From an uncultured Anaerolineae bacterium (GTDB taxonomy: Bacteria > Chloroflexota > Anaerolineae > Promineifilales > Promineifilaceae): a stretch of DNA of 64,000 nt. A program made the position numbers and the translations under genes. How positions within the stretch are numbered: the first letter of the stretch is position 1; every line of letters starts with the position of its first letter. The notes beneath the pieces were generated by a model. The model was not told where the DNA came from. It saw only the letters and a program-made list of their open reading frames with translations, and did no database searches. Below, in pieces: positions 31,101 through 40,535 of this stretch. The stretch covers positions 124,001 to 188,000 of the forward strand of contig CAJQMR010000013.1 in NCBI GenBank assembly GCA_905479495.1, in the 5' to 3' direction.

Positions 31101-31145
31101 AAAACAAAACAGACCGGCAGCTTTTGCCGGTCTGTTTTGTTTTGG
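31101..31145. terminator. strong bidirectional terminator
   Basis: near-perfect stem aaaacaaaacagaccggca/tgccggtctgttttgtttt. Confidence 0.92.
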
Positions 31146-31236
31146 CTAACGAGCATAATCAGTGCACCGACAGCGAAATGTGCGTTGTTGGCGCTGGGGC
31201 AGCTGTATTTGCTCGGTTATCGCTGGCTAAATCACA

Positions 31237-31293
31237 ATTTCCCCGGAAACTCGTAAATGAGCGAATAATCTCGAATGCGGTTTCCGGGGAAAT
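31237..31293. repeat. dispersed hairpin repeat copy 1
   Basis: ATTTCCCCGGAAAC (31237-31250) and GTTTCCGGGGAAAT (31280-31293), perfect 14-bp arms. Confidence 0.9.
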
Positions 31294-31304
31294 GCAAACA
31301 GTGG

Positions 31305-34043
31305 CTAGCGAATCACGATTGGAATGAATACTTGATAACTGTCCGTGTACACCGTGATGGATTGTTTGGTAGGTGGCGGGCTGCCAAATTCATTGCTGCT
31401 GATGGTAACGACACATTCCAGTACGGTTCCAGGTGCCAAATTGCTGGCCACAATGGTGGGTATGATAATGGTGATTTCCTGGCCAGGAACAATATTGATG
31501 CCGTTGGCTAACAAGGGTGGTTCGTTGGCAACGGCCGTCGCCCCATCCACCACCACTTCGCCATTCAACAGCAAGCCATCGGCCATAACGAAGTTGATCA
31601 CCGCGTTGGTAGCTGTAATGGTTTCATTGTTGGTCACAGAAATGCGGAAGTTTACTGCCTCGCCTGGCTGGGGATTCTGGTTATCCACTTGCTGCGAAAC
31701 GACCAACCCTTTTGGCACACATACCAGACTCACATCATCAATCGCGTAACCGTCCCCAGCACTAACAGCGCCGGCATTGAAGGGGAAATTATCATAAAAA
31801 CCAAACTTCACCTGGAAGCGGTCCGTCAGCGTCAGCCCGTTTTCTAAGGCAACTGCTTTGAGATCGAGCTGCCCATTTTGGTAAGTTTCATTGTTGCTGC
31901 CCGCAAAATCATGCACTTTAACCCAGGCGTCTCCGGGCTGTTCCCGAACAAAGAGGCCATCATAGTTGGCGTCGTATTCGTCACCCAAATCGCGCCAAGC
32001 AAAGTTTAAGGTGACTTCTGCCTGCCCGGTGAGGTCTGCCGTGAGGATGAGCGCTGCTTCAGATTGGGCCACGCCCGCTACGCTGTCGTCTAACACCACG
32101 CTGTAGCTGCCACTGTACGGGATGTCGGCCAGAACACGCACGCGACCCTCTTCGGTTACGGCCGTTTCCCACGCCGAACCCAATGTTCCAGTTTCAAACC
32201 CATCACTAAAGCCGCAGGTGACCACTTCATTGATGTTTAAAACGGCCGTACCCTGCCGCAGTTCATCCATGTCCGGCGAGTCGGCCGTGGCCACAAAGGC
32301 AGCGCTGCCCGCAGTGGCATTAGCCGCCACCGTAAACGAAACCGTGCGGCTTAATGATTGGCCAGGATTGAGCGTTTGCCCAATCGTCCAATTGATTGCA
32401 TTGTTGACCACAACAGCATCCCCACTTAAGGAACCCATCTCTAAAGAGAGCAGATTCAGCAGCGGCGCAGTAAGGACAATCTCGGAAGCAGCTGTGCCGG
32501 TATCATTTCGCACCTCAATTGTGAAATCGACTGAATCTCCCGGCAGCACATACTCTTCAGAAGCCGTAACGTCAATGCTTAGACCAGTCACATAAGAATT
32601 AATGGCTTTGTTCACATAGAGCCGGGCCATATCTGTCTCTACGCCGTCAATGCGATTATCATCTACCGGCACCGCACCTGTCTGAAAAGCGGCCAGCGCC
32701 TCATCGACTGAAGCCCCAGGGACCGCCTGCTTAAACAGTGCCCAGGCACCGGTAACATGCGGGGTAGCCATCGAAGTACCTTGCTTGATCCCGGCACCGC
32801 CCGGAACGGCCGCATAAATGCTTACCCCAGGTGCCAGTAAATCCAAAAACGGAGCCACGTTAGAAAAGGAAGCCACGTTGTCGGCATCGTCCGTCGCCCC
32901 AACGCTAATGGCTGAAGAGATGCAGCCAGGAGCACTCATGCTGTCGCGATAGCCATTGTTCCCCGAAGCGATAACCGTCGCGATGCCCGCTGCGCGCAAA
33001 TTGTCGATGGCCGCTTTACGACTGTCACTATCACACGTTGTGGCATATTGTCCCCCACCCAGACTCATATTGACACTGGCAATGTGGTAGGTGTTGCGCA
33101 GTTCATACACGCGCTCCAGGCCAGCAATCTGGTCGCTGGTAAAAGTAAGCATGCAATTGCTGTAGCCACCACAATAAGTTGTGTTGTTGAAGAGGGAAAA
33201 AATCTGGACGGCAATAATGTTGGCATCTGGCGCCACACCCACAATGCTACCACCATCATTCCCGGCAGCGATACTGGCCACATGGGTCCCGTGGCTGCAA
33301 TCAGATTGGGCTTTGCTGTTCGTTGCGCCAACAGCGTCGGTGCAGTCTACGCCGGAACCAACGGCCGTTGATTCTTCCGCACCGCCTGGACAAACGGTGG
33401 TGGCACCATATCCCGCGTTGGTAGTGGAGTAACATCCTTCAGAAACGATACGGTTGCCACCAGTGGTAAAAGCAGCGTGGCTGGTCTGTACGCCGGTATC
33501 CAGAATGGCCACCGTTTGGCCAGTGCCAGTGTAACCATTAGCCCACGCCTCGTTGGCCCCAATCACGGGAATGCTGCTGCTTAGGGCAGGCGGCACAGGA
33601 ACATCTTCTTCAATGGCCACAACTTGGGGCAAGGTGGCCAATGTTTCCAGGGCAGCGGCATCGAGTTCTAAGGCAAGGTAGGGAATATATTTATAGGCGG
33701 CGATAACGGCCGTATTGGTATCGGCCAGCTGGTTTAGCACACTGTCTTGCAGGCCATCGATACCCAATTGCTGTGCCTGAATCGATTGCACATCGCTCAG
33801 ATCACCTTCGGGCCGAAAAAAGGGCATGTCCAGCTGAACCAGCACCCGCACGGTGCCCACTTCCTGGGCCTGGGTCATAAGCTGAGACATTCTGTCTAGT
33901 TCTTGGTTGGGTGAACTTGCTTTGGTAGGAACGGCCGTTTTCCAGCCCAGGAATAAAAGAGAAAACAACGCCAATAGGACTGGACCAAAACGTAAAAACG
34001 CAGGGGCGCTTAAAGAGTGATTCTTTGCAAACTTCACAATCAT
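31305..34043 (-). CDS. secreted S8 (subtilisin-like) peptidase with DUF11-type C-terminal repeats
   Basis: VAILDTGVQTSHAAF, CSHGTHVASIAAG, GTSMATPHVTGAW; fnIII/DUF11-like C-terminus. Confidence 0.95.
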   Translation of the reverse strand: MIVKFAKNHSLSAPAFLRFGPVLLALFSLLFLGWKTAVPTKASSPNQELDRMSQLMTQAQEVGTVRVLVQLDMPFFRPEGDLSDVQSIQAQQLGIDGLQDSVLNQLADTNTAVIAAYKYIPYLALELDAAALETLATLPQVVAIEEDVPVPPALSSSIPVIGANEAWANGYTGTGQTVAILDTGVQTSHAAFTTGGNRIVSEGCYSTTNAGYGATTVCPGGAEESTAVGSGVDCTDAVGATNSKAQSDCSHGTHVASIAAGNDGGSIVGVAPDANIIAVQIFSLFNNTTYCGGYSNCMLTFTSDQIAGLERVYELRNTYHIASVNMSLGGGQYATTCDSDSRKAAIDNLRAAGIATVIASGNNGYRDSMSAPGCISSAISVGATDDADNVASFSNVAPFLDLLAPGVSIYAAVPGGAGIKQGTSMATPHVTGAWALFKQAVPGASVDEALAAFQTGAVPVDDNRIDGVETDMARLYVNKAINSYVTGLSIDVTASEEYVLPGDSVDFTIEVRNDTGTAASEIVLTAPLLNLLSLEMGSLSGDAVVVNNAINWTIGQTLNPGQSLSRTVSFTVAANATAGSAAFVATADSPDMDELRQGTAVLNINEVVTCGFSDGFETGTLGSAWETAVTEEGRVRVLADIPYSGSYSVVLDDSVAGVAQSEAALILTADLTGQAEVTLNFAWRDLGDEYDANYDGLFVREQPGDAWVKVHDFAGSNNETYQNGQLDLKAVALENGLTLTDRFQVKFGFYDNFPFNAGAVSAGDGYAIDDVSLVCVPKGLVVSQQVDNQNPQPGEAVNFRISVTNNETITATNAVINFVMADGLLLNGEVVVDGATAVANEPPLLANGINIVPGQEITIIIPTIVASNLAPGTVLECVVTISSNEFGSPPPTKQSITVYTDSYQVFIPIVIR

Positions 34044-34169
34044 TCTCCAGACAATAACCAGCCAAGACTTGGCAACACTGGTTAGATGTATTTAGATAAT
34101 TTTTCAAAAAGGGGAAAAAGGCTCCCGTTTCCCCAGAAAGTGGTTCCAATCAGTGAACTTATTCGGCAA

Positions 34170-34198
34170 ACAGAAATTGTTTACTTACAGAAATTGTT
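34170..34198. repeat. direct repeat acagaaattgtt x2, period 17
   Basis: identical 12-mers at 34170 and 34187. Confidence 0.7.
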
Positions 34199-34491
34199 AA
34201 AAACATAAAATTATCATAAACAAAATGCGCCAAGACACCTATAGTAATTCCGTCATAGCACCCCCGTCCCGCCAGCGCCCAAATGGCAAACATTGTTAAC
34301 AATCAGACCATACTTTATAATCCGCTGCGTAAGGTGAATTCCAACTATTAACTGTCTGAATTAAGGATTTGCCTTTTGTGATGCGTTTCATGTAATCGGC
34401 AAAAAGTTCTTAGACTAAAATTCAGACACGCTTACCGATTACAGATAACCAGCAAACTGATATTCAAGCGCAAAAAGGAGAAAATAATCCT

Positions 34492-35550
34492 ATGCTGCCT
34501 GCGGTTAATGTAGATGTGATGGTGCAGTTTCTAACTGAACTTCTCAACATTCCCAGCCCCACTGGGGACACCGATCGAGCAATTGAATGGCTAGAAGAGA
34601 AGTTTGCCGCTTCTTTTGCTAACGTGCCCATTACCTTAAAACGAACCCCCAAAGGGTTGCTGGTGGTTCATTGGCCTGGAAAAAAGCAAGATGCACCACG
34701 CGGCTTAACGGCTCATGTAGATACGTTGGGGGCCATGGTACGGCAAATTAAGCGAAACGGCCGTCTCCGTATGACCCAACTTGGCGGCTGGAGCTGGACG
34801 TCAGTAGAAGGTGAGGGCGTTACCATCTTTGCCAGCAATGGCCAAACCTACCGGGGCACCATTCTCCCCACGCACGCTTCTATTCACGCCCACACCAGCA
34901 AAGACCGCAATGCCCCCCGCGACGACACCAACATGGAAGTACGTATTGATGCCACTACGACTTCTGAAAAAGAAACCGAAGCATTGGGCATTCGCGTGGG
35001 CGACATCATCGCGGTTGATCCGCGTGTAGAGGTTGGCGATATGGGTTTTATCCGCTCTCGTCACCTGGATGACAAGGCCAGCATCGCCTGCATGTTTGGG
35101 GCCATGTTTGCCCTGGCCGAAGCTGGCGTGCAGCCCACCCAAGACAGCTACTTTCACATCAGCAACTACGAAGAGGTAGGGCACGGAGCCGCCACTGGCT
35201 TCCCGGCCAATCTAACTGACCTTATTTCTATTGATATGGCTGTGGTTGCACCCCAACAAACTTCAAATGAGTATTCCGTGACGATTTGCGCTAAAGATTC
35301 GGCCGGACCGTACCATATGCAGCTGCGCCGCGAGTTGGAGGCACTGGCTGAAGCCAATGGCCTACGCTATGCAACCGACATCTATCCTTATTACGGCTCA
35401 GACGGAGAATCGCTCTGGCGTGCGGGGGGCGATGTGCGTGTCGGCCTCATTGGGCCTGGCGTGGACGCATCGCACCATTACGAACGCACGCATCGCGACG
35501 CGCTAGACAACACAGCAAAGCTGCTTTTAGCCTATTTACTATCCGATTAA
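34492..35550 (+). CDS. M42-family peptidase
   Basis: LTAHVDTLGAMV, HLDDKAS, SNYEEVGHGA, SIDMAVV. Confidence 0.88.
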   Translation: MLPAVNVDVMVQFLTELLNIPSPTGDTDRAIEWLEEKFAASFANVPITLKRTPKGLLVVHWPGKKQDAPRGLTAHVDTLGAMVRQIKRNGRLRMTQLGGWSWTSVEGEGVTIFASNGQTYRGTILPTHASIHAHTSKDRNAPRDDTNMEVRIDATTTSEKETEALGIRVGDIIAVDPRVEVGDMGFIRSRHLDDKASIACMFGAMFALAEAGVQPTQDSYFHISNYEEVGHGAATGFPANLTDLISIDMAVVAPQQTSNEYSVTICAKDSAGPYHMQLRRELEALAEANGLRYATDIYPYYGSDGESLWRAGGDVRVGLIGPGVDASHHYERTHRDALDNTAKLLLAYLLSD

Positions 35551-35692
35551 CAAAGTTTCCATCCAACAAATTGCCACAGAGTTCACAGCAATTCCTGAGA
35601 TTTTTCTTCTCTTTTTCCTCTGTAGCTTTTTTGGATAGATTCAATATTCTTTGCGCGACTTCCTATTTCAAGATAGTAGGAGATTGATTTTT

Positions 35693-37453
35693 ATGAAGAA
35701 AATTCTGCTTTTGATAGCATTACTTTTACTGGTTGGTCTGGTTGCCTGTGGCGGCGAAGAACCAGAAGCAACAGCCACTTCGGTGGCGGACTCCCCAACG
35801 GCCGTTCCCACCGACCCCGCCACTGACATTCCCGTACAACAAGAAGCCAACGTAGACAGCATCGAAATTTTAATTCTGGAATCATTTCCCGTGCAGGTAA
35901 ATGTACGCGCTCGGGGCGATTTGCCCGATGGTTGTACCACGATTGATTCCGTAGACACCGTGCAGCAGGGGACAACCTTCAACATCACCATCACAACCTT
36001 GCGGGAAACGGGCGAGCTGTGCACCGAAGCGCTCGTTCCCTTTGAAGAAACCGTTTCACTCGATGTGCTGGGACTAAGCGCCGGAACCTATGCCGTTAAT
36101 GTCAACGGCATCAATGGTTCGTTTACGCTGCAAGTAGATAATGTGGCCCAGGCAGAACCAACGCCCACCACCACCCCAGCCGACACAAACATGGGCATCA
36201 TAAACGGCCGTGTCTGGCACGATTTATGCGCGGTCGCTGGCGGCGAAGGGGATGACGCAAGCGCTGTCCCATCCGCAGGCTGCATTGCGGCCCCGGCAGG
36301 CGGCTTCCAGGCCAATAGCCTGTTGGATGAGGGCGAACCTGGCATCCCCAGCGTGTTGGTTAGCCTGGGTGAAGGCAGCTGCCCCGCTGAATCCAGCATA
36401 GCCACGGCCACCACAGATGAAGATGGTGATTACGTTTTCACTGATCTAAGTGCGGGCGACTATTGTGTTTCCATTGATGCCTTGGACGTAGCCAATGAAC
36501 AGCTGCTGCCCGGGGCCTGGACCTTCCCCGAAAATGATGTGAGCAGTACGGCCGTTACGCTGGAAGATGGCGATTTGGTAACGGGCATCAACTTTGGCTG
36601 GGATTATCAATTTTTGCCTGTACCTGAAGTAGATTTAGCCAACTGCACCAACAGCATCGCCTTTGTACAAGACATTAACATACCTGATAACACCGTCTTT
36701 GCCCCCGGCGAAGCGTTTGAGAAAACATGGCAGCTGCGCAATATTGGCACCTGCCCCTGGACCACCAATTACAGCCTAATTTTTGCCGGTGGCGACGATA
36801 TGGGTGCATCCCTCAGCGTTCCCTTGGAAAGCGCTGTCGTGCCGGGTCAAACGGTGGAAATTACCGCACCGCTTACAGCCCCTGAAACCTTAGGCACGTA
36901 TCGTAGCGATTTCCTGCTGGCCGATGCGGCTGGTAATCCCTTTGGTGTGGATGGCTTTGCCGACCAGGTCATTTGGGTGCAAATTGAAGTGGGCGTGCCA
37001 GAAGCAACGCCTGAACCCAATTCGGCCGTTATCGGCGGCGTGGTTTGGGAAGATGTTTGCTTCTTTACCAGCAGCGGCGATCCGTCGGCCGGCTGTGTGG
37101 ACGTCAGTGCCGATGGCACCGGCTTCTACCGAGCCGATGGCCAACTCATCAACGAGCCGCGCCTGGCAGGCATTACCGTGAAGCTGGCGGCAGGTGCTTG
37201 TCCGGCCGACGCCATTGTGCCAGACAGTACCGTATTGGCAACGGCCGTTACCGACGATGCTGGTTTGTATCGCTTCGAAGGATTAGATGCCGGTTTGTAC
37301 TGTGTCGCCATCGAGCCGTTCAGCTCAGAAAATGTCGATCTGCTCATCCCTGGGGATTGGACCTGGCCTAACTATGGCGTGGGGCTTCAAGGTATCAATT
37401 TATTTGCTGGTGAAGAGCGACTAGAAGTTGATTTTGGCTGGGAGTTTCAATAG
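35693..37453 (+). CDS. lipoprotein with SdrD-B-like and NBR1/Ig-like domains
   Basis: lipobox LVGLVAC; repeated GVWEDVC...YCVSIDAL; FEKTWQLRNIGTCPWTTNYSLIF. Confidence 0.88.
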   Translation: MKKILLLIALLLLVGLVACGGEEPEATATSVADSPTAVPTDPATDIPVQQEANVDSIEILILESFPVQVNVRARGDLPDGCTTIDSVDTVQQGTTFNITITTLRETGELCTEALVPFEETVSLDVLGLSAGTYAVNVNGINGSFTLQVDNVAQAEPTPTTTPADTNMGIINGRVWHDLCAVAGGEGDDASAVPSAGCIAAPAGGFQANSLLDEGEPGIPSVLVSLGEGSCPAESSIATATTDEDGDYVFTDLSAGDYCVSIDALDVANEQLLPGAWTFPENDVSSTAVTLEDGDLVTGINFGWDYQFLPVPEVDLANCTNSIAFVQDINIPDNTVFAPGEAFEKTWQLRNIGTCPWTTNYSLIFAGGDDMGASLSVPLESAVVPGQTVEITAPLTAPETLGTYRSDFLLADAAGNPFGVDGFADQVIWVQIEVGVPEATPEPNSAVIGGVVWEDVCFFTSSGDPSAGCVDVSADGTGFYRADGQLINEPRLAGITVKLAAGACPADAIVPDSTVLATAVTDDAGLYRFEGLDAGLYCVAIEPFSSENVDLLIPGDWTWPNYGVGLQGINLFAGEERLEVDFGWEFQ

Positions 37454-37461
37454 GTATTGGG

Positions 37462-37504
37462 GCCAAGAAAGCCGGTTAGCACAATCGGCTTTCTTGGCTT
37501 TTTC
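37462..37504 (+). terminator. Rho-independent terminator
   Basis: perfect 13-bp stem gccaagaaagccg/cggctttcttggc then T-run. Confidence 0.93.
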
Positions 37505-37508
37505 ATTT

Positions 37509-38291
37509 ATGCAAAACCAGACAAACTTTTTATTTGCGGCCACAACCGATGCCAAACGTCCGGGTAAATCACAAAACCAGGATGCAGTTTTGGCCACAGC
37601 AGGCAAAACGGGCAATGGCCTCACATATGGTCTTTTTGTGGTTGCCGATGGCGTGGGCGGTCTAAAAGATGGCAGCCGCGCCAGCCAAACCATTATCAAT
37701 ACCCTGTCTGCCCATTTTGCAACAATCTGGCCTGCCATCACGGTCGTTTCCGACCACACCATCATGCGGTTGCGCCAGCAGCTTAAAAAGGCCATCTATA
37801 AAGCGAACGAAGCCATTCAAGAAATGACCAACACCAGTGATGAGCGCATGGCCAGCACCATTACCTGCGCCATTATCCTGGATCAGGTGCTGATTGTGGC
37901 GAATGCAGGCGACAGCCGTACCTATTTGTATCGTCAGGGTCATTTGGAGCAGCTCACGCAGGACCATTCTTTGGTGGCCTGGCTGGTGCGGCAGGAGCAA
38001 ATTACAGCCGAACAAGCCCTTACCCATCCATACCGTAACGTGCTCACCCATGCGCTGGGGGCTACGGACAAGCCGCAAATCGATCTGTTTACGCAGCGGC
38101 TTTTCCCAGGAGATTGGTTATTATTGTGCAGTGATGGGATTTGGGGTACGCTGCTGGATAAAACATTGGCCGATTATTTACAAACGGCCGTTTCGCCTGA
38201 ACAGCTTGCGCCAATTCTTATGGAAGCCGCCCAGGATCACAGCGACGATTTATCGCTTATTCTGGTGCAGCTGCCTTTACAAACAAGTTGA
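37509..38291 (+). CDS. PP2C-family Ser/Thr phosphatase
   Basis: VVADGVGGLKDG, ANAGDSRTYLY, LLLCSDGIWG; start moved downstream of the terminator. Confidence 0.92.
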   Translation: MQNQTNFLFAATTDAKRPGKSQNQDAVLATAGKTGNGLTYGLFVVADGVGGLKDGSRASQTIINTLSAHFATIWPAITVVSDHTIMRLRQQLKKAIYKANEAIQEMTNTSDERMASTITCAIILDQVLIVANAGDSRTYLYRQGHLEQLTQDHSLVAWLVRQEQITAEQALTHPYRNVLTHALGATDKPQIDLFTQRLFPGDWLLLCSDGIWGTLLDKTLADYLQTAVSPEQLAPILMEAAQDHSDDLSLILVQLPLQTS

Positions 38292-38368
38292 CAGCCACTT
38301 TCTCATCGTCAAAATCTGGACACGGGATGAAGTGGTTGTCACCTGAGTTAAAATTTCAGGAATAAATT

Positions 38369-39241
38369 GTGATTGAGATTCGTAACGTCAGCAAACAATT
38401 TTTCTCGCTCAAAGCCCTGGACAATGTAAACATCCAGGTGGGGCGCGGCGAAGTTGTGGGCCTGCTCGGGCCAAACGGTGCTGGCAAAACCACCTTGTTC
38501 AAACTGATTGCCGGATTACTTCATCCTGATAGTGGACAAATACGGCCGTCAAACGGCCGTTGGCCTGCCATTGGCTACAAACCGGATCGACTGCTGTTCC
38601 CTAACCGGCTGCGCATCAGCACCTATTTAACAATGATGGCCAGCTTATGCGGCATTCCCCCTGAAGACCAGGAAAAAGCGGTCTTCGACGCGCTGGTAGA
38701 GGTAGATTTGGTCAGCCAGGCCAGCAAGCGCATTGGCGACTGTTCTAAAGGCATGCGGCAGCGGTTGGGCCTGGCTCAGGCCATTATGGGCAATGCGCCC
38801 TTGCTGCTGCTGGATGAACCTTCCAACGGACTGGACCCAAATGGCCAGGCAGAAATGCAGGCGCTCATAAAAAAGCTTCATGCGGCTGGGAGGACGATTG
38901 TAATTAGCTCCCATCAGCTGGAGGAAATTACGGCCGTTTGCACCCAATTGATCATCTTAAACAATGGCCAGGTCCATTACCAAAACAGTATGGTTGAGGC
39001 ACTCACCATCAGCCCCCACACCATTATTCAGGCAGATCGCGATCTGGCTGAGATTGCCGATCTCGTCCGAGCGCAGCATCCCGAAATACGGGTGGAAGGT
39101 AACAAGATCCAGCTGCGGGGTGAAGCGATGAAGCTGCGTCGCGAGATTTTGGCCTTGCTGCTACAAGCCCAGTACGATGTCCTGCATGTGGAACAAAAAC
39201 ATGTCACGCTGGCAGAAATTTACGCGAGGGCAGTCCGATGA
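38369..39241 (+). CDS. ABC transporter ATP-binding protein (GTG start)
   Basis: GPNGAGKTTLF, CSKGMRQRLGLAQA, LLLLDEPSNGLD. Confidence 0.95.
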   Translation: MIEIRNVSKQFFSLKALDNVNIQVGRGEVVGLLGPNGAGKTTLFKLIAGLLHPDSGQIRPSNGRWPAIGYKPDRLLFPNRLRISTYLTMMASLCGIPPEDQEKAVFDALVEVDLVSQASKRIGDCSKGMRQRLGLAQAIMGNAPLLLLDEPSNGLDPNGQAEMQALIKKLHAAGRTIVISSHQLEEITAVCTQLIILNNGQVHYQNSMVEALTISPHTIIQADRDLAEIADLVRAQHPEIRVEGNKIQLRGEAMKLRREILALLLQAQYDVLHVEQKHVTLAEIYARAVR

Positions 39242-40059
39242 TCCAACGCATTTCCGTTTTAACCCGATACTTTATTCAGTCACTCCTTTTTTCGCTGACG
39301 GGGCTCTTTTATCTTTTGCTGATGCTGGCTTTTTGGTTTGTGCTGTTTAACCCGCAGCAGCAAACGCCAGATGTCGCTTATTATCAACTGCTAATTGGTG
39401 CCTTTGGTGCGGGCTTGGTTTTTCTGGTCACGCTGAGCATGGCAGCCAGGGCCAATGATGCCCAACATTATCCTTTTGTGGTCCGGCTAAAGAGCCGGGT
39501 GGAGTTTGTAACGGCCGTTCTGCTTAGCAGCATCCTGGTTACCCTCTTCTATCAACTGCTGCTTGCCATTCTGGCCCTGCTAAATGGCCCGTCACTCACT
39601 TTAGGGCATTTACTGGAGATTCCCCCCATTTGGCTGGCCCCGATGATGATGACGGCCGTGTTAGCCCTGCACGCCTCCGATTTCATTACCATTGGCTGGT
39701 CACGCATTTACGTCTTTGGCATATTGGCCATCTTGCTGTTTGGTCAGGGGCTGCAAAATGACAGTCTGGCCAGATTTGCTACCGGATTAAGCCGCTACGC
39801 CATCAACCAGGGCTGGGTCCAGATTAGTACCAACCTGGACAACTATGCCAATACCCTGGCCCAAACCAATGAGAACATCATTAGCCGCCTGTTTGGCTTT
39901 GTTTTTTGGCCGTTTGAGGCGTTAGCCGACGGCATCACCAACGGCTACTTTACCGCCAATCAGGCACTCGCACCGGCTATTTTACTGCTGTACGCCATCG
40001 TCTTGTTTCTTCTGGCAGTCGATTTATTTGCCAATAAAGATTTAGAATTTACGGAGTAA
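39238..40059 (+). CDS. ABC transporter permease
   Basis: multi-pass hydrophobic; overlaps ATPase stop. Confidence 0.85.
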   Translation: MIQRISVLTRYFIQSLLFSLTGLFYLLLMLAFWFVLFNPQQQTPDVAYYQLLIGAFGAGLVFLVTLSMAARANDAQHYPFVVRLKSRVEFVTAVLLSSILVTLFYQLLLAILALLNGPSLTLGHLLEIPPIWLAPMMMTAVLALHASDFITIGWSRIYVFGILAILLFGQGLQNDSLARFATGLSRYAINQGWVQISTNLDNYANTLAQTNENIISRLFGFVFWPFEALADGITNGYFTANQALAPAILLLYAIVLFLLAVDLFANKDLEFTE

Positions 40060-40067
40060 GTGATCTC

Positions 40068-40280
40068 ATGGAATGCTGGCATTGTGAAAGACCGGCCCAT
40101 GCGGCCTGTAAATTTTGTGGGCGGGCAGTCTGCAAAACCCACGCCGAAGAAAAACCGTATATCATTCACTCTTACCGCACAACAACGGGCCAGTATAAAG
40201 CGTTTGTTGTGGCGGGGGCCGTGTGGTGTGGCATTTGCACACCACAGCAAGACCCCGTCACCCTCAAAGATTTAGAGTAA
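40068..40280 (+). CDS. small zinc-binding protein (70 aa)
   Basis: MECWHCERPAHAACKFCGRAVCKTH...WCGIC metal-ligand pattern. Confidence 0.75.
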   Translation: MECWHCERPAHAACKFCGRAVCKTHAEEKPYIIHSYRTTTGQYKAFVVAGAVWCGICTPQQDPVTLKDLE

Positions 40281-40335
40281 TTTTCCCGGAAACTTAAGAC
40301 ACATTCCTGACTACCTTAGGCAGTTTCCAGGAAAT
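40280..40335. repeat. dispersed hairpin repeat copy 2 (degenerate)
   Basis: ttttcccggaaac ... gtttccaggaaat. Confidence 0.75.
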
Positions 40336-40345
40336 AGACGCACAG

Positions 40346-40447
40346 TTAGCGAATGGTGGGACGAGCCAACGCCACACCGACTATTAAGCCAATGATGACA
40401 GCAATCAAAAATAGTATGACCAAAAATGCAAAGGTTACCTGAATCAT
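40346..40447 (-). CDS. 33-aa single-pass membrane peptide, absent from the ORF track
   Basis: MIQVTFAFLVILFLIAVIIGLIVGVALARPTIR*; SD gaaaggag upstream of ATG. Confidence 0.65.
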   Translation of the reverse strand: MIQVTFAFLVILFLIAVIIGLIVGVALARPTIR

Positions 40448-40535
40448 TGCGAACTCCTTTCATCGAAACCTGTTGATGCCTCCTGTTGTCGCCCCACAGA
40501 CTTGCCAGGCGGTGAACCCGACTGGTCTCTCTCAC

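Noticed and set aside
31237-31293. CRISPR repeats from the recurrent ATTTCCCCGGAAAC arms
   Set aside because: Only paired inverted arms at three distant loci, no regularly spaced direct repeats or cas genes.
35566-35640. ccacagagttcacag...cctctgtag as a hairpin repeat
   Set aside because: Arms too weak and interrupted to support as a defined element, although the style resembles intergenic repeats elsewhere in the window.
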